Shown: piece by piece, positions 1 to 4,629 of the stretch | Layout of the letters: each line of letters opens with the position of its first letter | Numbering within the stretch: position 1 is the first letter of the stretch | Source of the DNA: Phycisphaerae bacterium | GTDB taxonomy: Bacteria; Planctomycetota; Phycisphaerae; UBA1845; PWPN01 | DNA: 5,791 nucleotides | Direction of reading: 5' to 3' | Assembly (NCBI GenBank): GCA_026647385.1 | Contig: JAPKGY010000356.1 | Span: forward strand, 1 to 5,791 | Made by a program: the position numbers and the translations under genes | Notes under the pieces: generated by a model | What the model was told of the DNA's origin: nothing | What the model saw: the letters and a program-made list of their open reading frames with translations, nothing else | Databases searched by the model: none

Positions 1-824
1 GACTGGTCTGCATCTTCGTCGATAACGGCGTGCTGCGCAAGAATGAAGTCGCGCTCGTCGAGTCCACGTTCCGCGGGCATTTCAAGGTCGACCTCCGCGT
101 GGCCGACGCCCGGCAACTGTTCCTCGATCGTCTGGCCGGCGTAACCGATCCGCAGGAAAAACGCCGACGCATCGGGCACACGTTTATCGACGTTTTCAGC
201 CAGGAGGCGCGTTCGATCCCCAACGCCCGCTACCTCGCCCAGGGCACCCTGTACCCCGACGTGATCGAGTCGGGTCAAGGCCTCAGCGGGCACGCAGCCA
301 ACATCAAGCTGCACCACAACGTGGGCGGCCTGCCGCCCGACCTGGACTTCGAGCTGATCGAACCGTTGCGCGACCTCTTCAAGGACGAGGTGCGACTGGC
401 CGGCGAACACCTCGGCCTGCCCGCCGAAATCGTCTGGCGCCACCCGTTCCCCGGGCCGGGCCTGGCGGTTCGCATCATCGGGGAGGTCACCGCCCAGCGC
501 GTCGCCCTGCTTCAGGAGGTGGATGAGATCGTCATCGAGGAGATCCGGGCCGCCGGCTGGTACAACAAGATCGGCCAGGCGTTCGCCGTCCTCGTGCCGG
601 TCAGCACGGTTGGAGTCATGGGCGACGGGCGCAGCTATGAGGGCCAGCACCTGGCCGCCCTGCGGTTCGTCGAGACGACGGATTTCATGACCGCCGACTG
701 GGTCCACGTCGACTACGAGTTGCTCGGCCGCATCTCGAACCGGATCATCAACGAGGTCCCCGGCGTCAACCGCGTCGTCTACGACGTCTCGAGCAAACCG
801 CCGGCCACCATCGAGTGGGAATAA
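1..824 (+). CDS. guaA: GMP synthase (glutamine-hydrolysing), C-terminal part, 5' truncated
   Basis: This enzyme converts XMP to GMP using ATP and glutamine-derived ammonia, the last step of de novo guanine nucleotide synthesis in the cytoplasm. The reading frame is open from base 3 and gives 273 residues before TAA at 822-824. It begins in the ATP-pyrophosphatase domain with FVDNGVLR (residues 5-12 of the fragment). LAQGTLYPDVIES (78-90) and KLHHNVGGLP follow. The dimerisation domain carries HPFPGPGL (147-154), VGVMGDGR (203-210), RISNRIINEV and the hallmark terminus KPPATIEWE. All are standard GuaA signatures. Compared with the usual length of about 520 residues, the N-terminal glutaminase domain and the SGGVDS P-loop lie outside the window. 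The visible part has no frameshift or missing block. The family identification is essentially certain. Confidence 0.97.
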   Translation, partial: LVCIFVDNGVLRKNEVALVESTFRGHFKVDLRVADARQLFLDRLAGVTDPQEKRRRIGHTFIDVFSQEARSIPNARYLAQGTLYPDVIESGQGLSGHAANIKLHHNVGGLPPDLDFELIEPLRDLFKDEVRLAGEHLGLPAEIVWRHPFPGPGLAVRIIGEVTAQRVALLQEVDEIVIEEIRAAGWYNKIGQAFAVLVPVSTVGVMGDGRSYEGQHLAALRFVETTDFMTADWVHVDYELLGRISNRIINEVPGVNRVVYDVSSKPPATIEWE

Positions 825-1231
825 TGGTCCGCGCGATCATCATCGTCGACCACGGCAGTCGGGCAGCCCGAGCCAACGAAATGCTCGATGCCCTGGCGGA
901 CGTGCTCCGCGCCCGAACGACCGACCGCGTTTACGCCGCGCACATGGAGCTGGCTGAGCCGACCCTCGGGCAGGCGTTCGACCACGCGGTGGCCGACGGC
1001 GCCGACTTCATCTTTGTCTTCCCGTACTTCCTCTCCCCCGGCAGGCACAGCCGCGAGGACATCCCCCGCCTATGCGCCGAAGCCGCCGCCCGCCATCCGC
1101 GCGCCCGCTGGCACTGCTCCGGCCCGGTAGGCCTGGACCACATGATGGCCGACCTCATCCTCCACCGCGTCGCCCACTGCGAACAAAGCAACTACCAGTG
1201 CGACAATTGCCCCGAGAGCCCCGCCGAATGA
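824..1231 (+). CDS. CbiX/SirB-type sirohydrochlorin chelatase, short form
   Basis: The 135-residue protein resembles the short, single-domain class II chelatases that insert cobalt, iron or nickel into sirohydrochlorin for cobalamin, siroheme or F430. The N-terminus IIIVDHGSR places His10 at the usual catalytic position. FPYFLSPGRHSREDIPRL (residues 66-83) supplies His75 in the family's second conserved motif. These two histidines match the metal/substrate ligands known in archaeal CbiX-S. The C-terminus is unusual: H118-C119, then C126 and C129 in QCDNC, which could bind a metal or an Fe-S cluster. The ATG at 824 shares its A with the guaA stop (TAATG). No good Shine-Dalgarno sequence precedes it, so translation is probably coupled to guaA. 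An in-frame GTG at 815 lies inside guaA and would add only three residues. The metal and pathway cannot be decided from sequence. Confidence 0.88.
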   Translation: MVRAIIIVDHGSRAARANEMLDALADVLRARTTDRVYAAHMELAEPTLGQAFDHAVADGADFIFVFPYFLSPGRHSREDIPRLCAEAAARHPRARWHCSGPVGLDHMMADLILHRVAHCEQSNYQCDNCPESPAE

Positions 1232-1254
1232 CCCACCGATTCGACTCGCGCAAC

Positions 1255-1286
1255 AAAAACCCCGGACGGGCTGGCCCGGGGTTTTT
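1255..1286. terminator. Bidirectional intrinsic terminator between convergent genes
   Basis: AAAAACCCCGG (1255-1265) and CCGGGGTTTTT (1276-1286) form a perfect 11-bp inverted repeat around a 10-base loop. The GC core is followed by a five-T run on the + strand and, by symmetry, on the minus strand. It lies 23 bases after the chelatase stop and 47 bases past the stop of the convergent DUF1573 gene. It is therefore well placed to end transcription from both sides. Confidence 0.85.
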
Positions 1287-1333
1287 GGACATCCGAATTC
1301 CGTCACTCAAACAGGCCGCTCGATTCGACCTGA

Positions 1334-3562
1334 TTACTTCGCGGTCGCCACCTTGGCCGGGAGCAGGTCAGCCGGGATCGGCTTGCCCGCCAGGAGGGCG
1401 TCGAGCTGCTTCTTGGTCCGCTCCGACAGGTCGGGCCGTGCGCCGACGCTGACGGCCGCCACCTTCCCGCTCTTCTCCAGAACCACCAGCGTCGGATAGC
1501 CCCTGGCCTTGAAGGCCTCGGCTCCGATCTTGTTGTCCGGATCCATGAGCAGCTCGCCCGAGACGTTGGCTTGCTCCATCATCTTGCTGGCTTCTTCCTT
1601 GGTGACTTTCGGCTCCCGCATGGTCTGAGCGAGGTACACAAAGCGGACGCCCTTGCTTTCATACTCCTTGCGGATCGCCTCGACGACGGGCATCTGCCGG
1701 CGGCAGAACCCGCACTTGGGCGAGAAGATGTCGAGAACGACAATGCCCGCTCCCAGGTTGTCGTGGGCGATGGGCTTGCCGCTTTCGGTGGTCGCGCTGA
1801 ACGCCGGGATCGGTTTGCCGACCAATTCCTCGGTCGGATTGGTCCGCGGCGTCTCCGCGGCGGCCGGCGGCTTGGCGTCCTTCGGCGGGAGCAACTCGGC
1901 CGGGATCGGCTTGCCCGCCAGAATCGCATCCACCTGCTTCTTCAGGCGAGCCGGCAGATCGGGTTGGAATCCCACGTTGACGGCCGCGATCTTGCCCTTG
2001 CGGTCCAGCAGGACCATCGTGGGGAAACTCGTCGCCTTGAAGGTCTTGCCCAGCTCGTTGTCCGGGTCCATGGCCACGTCGCCCGACACCTTCATCTGCT
2101 CGAACATCTGCGAGACTTCTTCCTTCGTCACTTTCGTCTTGCCCATGGTCTCGGCCACGTACACGAAACGGACGCCCCGGTCCTCCAACTCCTTGCGGAC
2201 CTGATCGACCAGCGGCATTTGCTTCTTGCAGAAGCCGCACTTGGGCGAGAAGAAGTCCAGCACCGCCACCGCGCCGCCCAGGTCGTCCTTGGAGATCTTC
2301 TTACCCTCTCCCAGCTCCGCGACGAACGCCGGAATGTCCTGCCCGATCATCGTCTCCGCCGGCCGAAGCGTGCGTTGAGCCTGCGCCGGACTGGTCGTCG
2401 GCGGCGCGGCCGCCGGAATCGTCTGCCCCGTAATCGGGACCACGACCACCGGCTTCTCGGCATCGTCGGTCTTGATGGTGAGCTTCCGCCCGCTCGCCGG
2501 CGGCACGTAGTCCATCGGCATCTCGAGCGTGATCAGGAACAGTTTGCCCGGCTGATACTCCTTGAAGCTCACGCTGATCGATTCCGGATCGTCGGTGGTG
2601 GCCTCGAGGACCTTGACCGGCTTTTCGCCGTTGTTGTTGAAACGCACGGCGATCTTCCGCGTCGGGGGCTTGGCCGCCGGACCGGTCGTCGGCGGCGGGA
2701 AAATCGCCTTCACGTTCTGCGGAGTCTCCTGACGGATGACCCGCACGACCGGCGGCAGCACCTCGAGCCGAACCGGCATGTTGGCGCTGACAAGAATCTG
2801 GATTTCTTTCTCCTTCTCCAGATTGGTCTTGAGCGTGGCGCTCACACGCTTCGAGCCGGGCTCACCCCACGGAGGAACGGCCGATACCTTCAACTCGTAC
2901 TCCTTCCCCGGCTTCGTCGGGGTGAGCTCAAACTTGAAGACGTCCGGGTTCTCGGGCGGCTGGAGGGTCAACTCCAGGTTTTGCTCGGTGTTGTTGGTGA
3001 TCTTGACCACCCGTTCCTGGGGCTCGTTCCCCCCGATGGCGGAGAAAAACACACTGGGCGGGTTGACGTCGATGTAGCGCTTGGCCTCGCCCTTCAGCGT
3101 AAGCCGCATCTGCGGCGATTCCGGGTCGTCCGTGTAAAGAGTCGGGCTCTTTGTAAACGGCCCGCGGAAGTGCGTCGTGTTGACCGTGAAGGGGAACTCG
3201 CCGGACTCACCCGGCTTCAGGGCCTCGGGATACTTGCCGGCCACCGTACAGCCGCAACCCGGCACCACTTTCGTGATGTGCAGGTCCGCCTGGCCGACAT
3301 TGGAGACCTTGAACGTGTGGCTGATCGGATCGCCCGCATGGATCGTCCCGAAATCCTTCACCGGCTCAGCGACGGCGATCTTCGGCTTGGCCTGATCCGC
3401 CGCCGGCCGGGTCGTCGCCGCCGGCAGCGTCGTCGCCGCTCCCTCGCCGGCTGGCGCCGACGCCGTCTGTCCCAAAACACACGGCGCCAGGATCGCGATC
3501 GCGCCGGCCACCGCAAAAAACCGAGACAAAAACGCTCCACCTGATCTCAACATGTACCGCAT
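1334..3562 (-). CDS. Secreted DUF1573 protein with two tandem CGFC thioredoxin (TlpA-like) domains
   Basis: From ATG at 3562 the protein has 742 residues. Residues 1-36 look like a Sec signal peptide: RR-type basic start, hydrophobic FFAVAGAIAILAPCVL, then small residues. A Pro/Ala/Thr-rich linker follows. Residues about 60-160 are a DUF1573 Ig-like domain (DFGTIHAGD, PGCGCT at 101-106, LKPGESGEF). Residues about 165-263 and 267-380 look like two further beta-sandwich domains. Two TlpA/AhpC-TSA-like thioredoxin domains follow, at about 402-558 and 578-736. Each has SPKCGFC (active-site Cys at 442/445 and 617/620), a cis-Pro motif (SFPTM, GYPTL) and a closing AGKPIPA(E/D)LLP. The likely location is the periplasm or cell surface, with thiol-disulfide exchange as the likely activity; the partner is unknown. 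The 3562 start is preferred because GAGGA sits 8 bases upstream and the signal peptide starts there. In-frame ATGs at 3571 and 3577 are alternatives. The open frame continues to 3892, but those residues look non-coding. Confidence 0.9.
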   Translation of the reverse strand: MRYMLRSGGAFLSRFFAVAGAIAILAPCVLGQTASAPAGEGAATTLPAATTRPAADQAKPKIAVAEPVKDFGTIHAGDPISHTFKVSNVGQADLHITKVVPGCGCTVAGKYPEALKPGESGEFPFTVNTTHFRGPFTKSPTLYTDDPESPQMRLTLKGEAKRYIDVNPPSVFFSAIGGNEPQERVVKITNNTEQNLELTLQPPENPDVFKFELTPTKPGKEYELKVSAVPPWGEPGSKRVSATLKTNLEKEKEIQILVSANMPVRLEVLPPVVRVIRQETPQNVKAIFPPPTTGPAAKPPTRKIAVRFNNNGEKPVKVLEATTDDPESISVSFKEYQPGKLFLITLEMPMDYVPPASGRKLTIKTDDAEKPVVVVPITGQTIPAAAPPTTSPAQAQRTLRPAETMIGQDIPAFVAELGEGKKISKDDLGGAVAVLDFFSPKCGFCKKQMPLVDQVRKELEDRGVRFVYVAETMGKTKVTKEEVSQMFEQMKVSGDVAMDPDNELGKTFKATSFPTMVLLDRKGKIAAVNVGFQPDLPARLKKQVDAILAGKPIPAELLPPKDAKPPAAAETPRTNPTEELVGKPIPAFSATTESGKPIAHDNLGAGIVVLDIFSPKCGFCRRQMPVVEAIRKEYESKGVRFVYLAQTMREPKVTKEEASKMMEQANVSGELLMDPDNKIGAEAFKARGYPTLVVLEKSGKVAAVSVGARPDLSERTKKQLDALLAGKPIPADLLPAKVATAK
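1337..2359 (-). repeat. Internal tandem duplication of the thioredoxin domain
   Basis: The two C-terminal thioredoxin domains (about 1883-2359 and 1337-1831 in DNA) are paralogous copies within one gene. By hand alignment more than half of the positions are identical, including SPKCGFC, GVRFVY, KVTKEE, MDPDN and AGKPIPA. Identical DNA survives in places: 1371-1393 equals 1899-1921 (23 bases), and 1710-1727 equals 2235-2252 (18 bases). The offsets, 528 and 525 bases, differ by one codon because of a one-residue insertion in the second copy. Confidence 0.85.
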
Positions 3563-3570
3563 GGCTACCA

Positions 3571-3575
3571 TCCTC
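3571..3575 (-). promoter_or_regulatory. Ribosome binding site choosing the 3562 start
   Basis: GAGGA on the minus strand lies 8 bases before the ATG at 3562. Neither the ATG at 3571 nor the one at 3577 has a comparable purine-rich site at the right distance, so this site favours the 742-residue protein. Confidence 0.6.
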
Positions 3576-3605
3576 ATTTTTCTCGGGCTTGTCCGCGAAA
3601 AACCT

Positions 3606-3631
3606 ATTGTATCATCCCTAATCGGCGTCAA
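3606..3631 (-). promoter_or_regulatory. Candidate promoter for the DUF1573-thioredoxin gene
   Basis: On the minus strand TTGACG (3631-3626) and TACAAT (3611-3606) match the sigma-70 -35 and -10 boxes at five of six positions each. They sit in a locally AT-richer patch. The spacing of 14 bases is shorter than the usual 16-18, which is the main reason for doubt. Transcription would begin near 3599, leaving a leader of about 37 bases before the 3562 ATG and excluding the longer upstream reading frame. Confidence 0.35.
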
Positions 3632-3820
3632 AAACGCAAATATCGAGCATTCCAGGCCGGAAAAGGCCGTCTCAATCCCATTTCGCCCACCGGCTACCCC
3701 GAGGTCGCTCACCCGAAGCCGGGCCGCCGCTCTGGGGTCCTCGACCATCGGAGACGGCCCGCAGCAACACGGGGGCAAGCCTCCAAGATCGCTCGTGCCG
3801 TTTTCGGTGGGGGAGTTTCT

Positions 3821-3892
3821 TTGCGGTGCGGCCATCTCTCCGCAGGTGAGTTGCCACGGTGACTCACCTGCGGAGAGATGCCTGCACCCCAA
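3821..3892. repeat. Long near-perfect palindrome (31-position stem, 10-base loop)
   Basis: The arms 3833-3851 and 3862-3880 are perfect 19-base reverse complements around the spacer TGCCACGGTG (3852-3861). Pairing extends outward to 3821 and 3892. In all there are 31 stem positions: 28 Watson-Crick pairs, one G-T (3830/3883) and two C-C mismatches (3832/3881 and 3824/3889). No T-tract follows on either strand, so it is not a canonical intrinsic terminator. It could be a REP/MITE-like palindromic element, a structured RNA, or a binding or cruciform site. Nothing in the window identifies which. Confidence 0.9.
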
Positions 3893-4119
3893 GAGCCGGA
3901 CGAAACGAGCTTACCGAAAACGCCCCTAACTGTCGGTCCAACCCGGTACCCGAGGCTACCGGCGAATCCCTATAAGCCTAGGAGAAGTCGCTAATCCGGG
4001 CCACTTCAACCCCGCCCCGGCTTCTACGCCCCGTCCCCGGTCGTTGGAGCCAGCCGCCCCCCTCCCTAACACAAACCTTCCCGGATCGTCAAGCCCCGGC
4101 TTTGCCGACCGTCCCGGAT

Positions 4120-4151
4120 GCGGGCCGGCACACCGGCACCCGCCGGCCTGC
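4120..4151. repeat. GC-rich inverted repeat upstream of the thioesterase gene
   Basis: GGCCGGC (4123-4129) and GCCGGCC (4142-4148) pair perfectly around a 12-base loop. One G-T and two G-C pairs extend the stem to about 10 positions. It lies about 70 bases before the thioesterase start and just upstream of the candidate promoter. In DNA this GC-rich a stem of this size can arise by chance, and no function is claimed. Confidence 0.4.
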
Positions 4152-4162
4152 CCGCCCGGCCT

Positions 4163-4190
4163 TTGATTCAGCCAGGGGGCGGATTACCAT
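4163..4190 (+). promoter_or_regulatory. Candidate promoter for the thioesterase-DUF89 pair
   Basis: TTGATT (4163-4168) and TACCAT (4185-4190) each match four of six sigma-70 consensus positions, with 16-base spacing. Transcription would start near 4197, just ahead of the GGAGG ribosome site at 4206-4210. The position is good but the box matches are modest. Confidence 0.35.
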
Positions 4191-4220
4191 GGCCCCCCGA
4201 CCCACGGAGGATCGTGTGCG

Positions 4221-4619
4221 ATGGCAAGACACCCCACCTCCTGCGAAATTCAAATCCGGGTCCGCTACGCGGAGTGCGACCCGATGGGCGTCCTGCACCA
4301 CTCCAAGTACTTCGAGTACCTGGAGGTAGCCCGTACGGAGTTGCTGCGCCGGTCCGGGGTCCGGTACCGTGACCTGGAGGGGCGGGGAATCCTCTTCGTC
4401 GTCAGCCGGGTCGAATGTCGATTTCGCAGGCCGGCGCGTTACGACGACGAACTCACGCTCAAGGTCGAGATCACCCGCATGACCAAGGCCCGCATCGACC
4501 ACAAATACGAGTTGTATCGCGATGGCGTGCTGCTCTGCGAAGCCTCCACTGTGTTGGCCTGCGTCGATCGGCAAGGCCAGGTGATCCCCATCCCGGATGA
4601 AATGACCCTATCGGAGTAA
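4221..4619 (+). CDS. YbgC/FadM-type hotdog acyl-CoA thioesterase
   Basis: The 132-residue protein belongs to the 4-hydroxybenzoyl-CoA thioesterase-like hotdog family. These cytoplasmic enzymes hydrolyse acyl-CoA (in some members acyl-ACP) to the free acid. The diagnostic N-terminal motif is RVRYAECDPMGVLHHSKYFE (residues 13-32). It contains the catalytic Asp20, Gly23 and the His26-His27 pair at the start of the long hotdog helix (YFEYLEVARTELLR). The rest fits the fold: RVECRFRRPARYDDELTLKVEI, then a strand pair with YELYRDGVLLCEAS and VLACVD. The length is normal for the family. The ATG at 4221 has GGAGG 10 bases upstream (4206-4210). The stop is 10 bases before the DUF89 ATG, suggesting one transcript. 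In many proteobacteria ybgC sits with tol-pal genes; that context is absent here. The acyl substrate cannot be deduced. Confidence 0.9.
   Translation: MARHPTSCEIQIRVRYAECDPMGVLHHSKYFEYLEVARTELLRRSGVRYRDLEGRGILFVVSRVECRFRRPARYDDELTLKVEITRMTKARIDHKYELYRDGVLLCEASTVLACVDRQGQVIPIPDEMTLSE
4613..4616 (+). promoter_or_regulatory. Weak ribosome binding site for the DUF89 gene
   Basis: GGAG overlaps the end of the thioesterase gene and lies 13 bases before the ATG at 4630, longer than the usual spacing. With the 10-base gap between the genes, re-initiation after the thioesterase stop probably contributes to translation. Confidence 0.4.
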
Positions 4620-4629
4620 CGCCGTCCCG

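Larger units (their letters stand above)
3578..4220. other. Divergent intergenic region without a supported gene
   Basis: About 640 bases separate the minus-strand DUF1573 gene from the plus-strand thioesterase gene. Short open frames exist on both strands, but their translations show no recognisable motif, no credible ribosome site and compositions typical of chance GC-rich frames. The region holds the candidate promoters, the long palindrome at 3821-3892 and a GC-rich hairpin at 4120-4151. I see nothing identifiable in 3640-3820 or 3900-4080, and no tRNA or known riboswitch. Confidence 0.6.

Noticed and set aside
1571..3544. A 657-codon open frame on the + strand opposite the DUF1573-thioredoxin gene
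   Set aside because: It lies entirely antisense to a gene with clear domains. Its translation is rich in Arg, Leu, His and Asp with no recognisable motif, as expected for the antisense of GC-rich coding DNA.
3469..3562. Lipoprotein signal for the DUF1573 protein because of Cys28 in the hydrophobic segment (LAPC)
   Set aside because: Proline directly before the cysteine does not fit the lipobox, and hydrophobic residues continue after it. An ordinary signal peptide fits better.
3843..3851. CAGGTGAGT matching a eukaryotic 5' splice-site consensus
   Set aside because: It is part of the palindrome arm in an otherwise bacterial gene context, so the match is coincidental.
3563..3892. N-terminal extension of the DUF1573 protein by 110 residues to an ATG at 3892
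   Set aside because: The extension precedes a good signal peptide, runs through the palindrome and the candidate promoter, lacks coding character and has no clear ribosome site. GAGGA before the ATG at 3562 is the better start.
3943..3962. Small inverted repeat CCGGTA / TACCGG with an 8-base loop
   Set aside because: Six base pairs with no T-tract or nearby gene start is within chance expectation for this composition.
3971..3976. TATAAG as a -10 box for the thioesterase gene
   Set aside because: No reasonable -35 box is found at the right distance, and it lies about 245 bases before the start codon. The 4163-4190 candidate is better placed.
4102..4372. Short + strand open frames overlapping the thioesterase start (4102-4329 and 4118-4372)
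   Set aside because: They are out-of-frame shadows of the thioesterase gene and its GC-rich upstream region, with no motif and no ribosome site.
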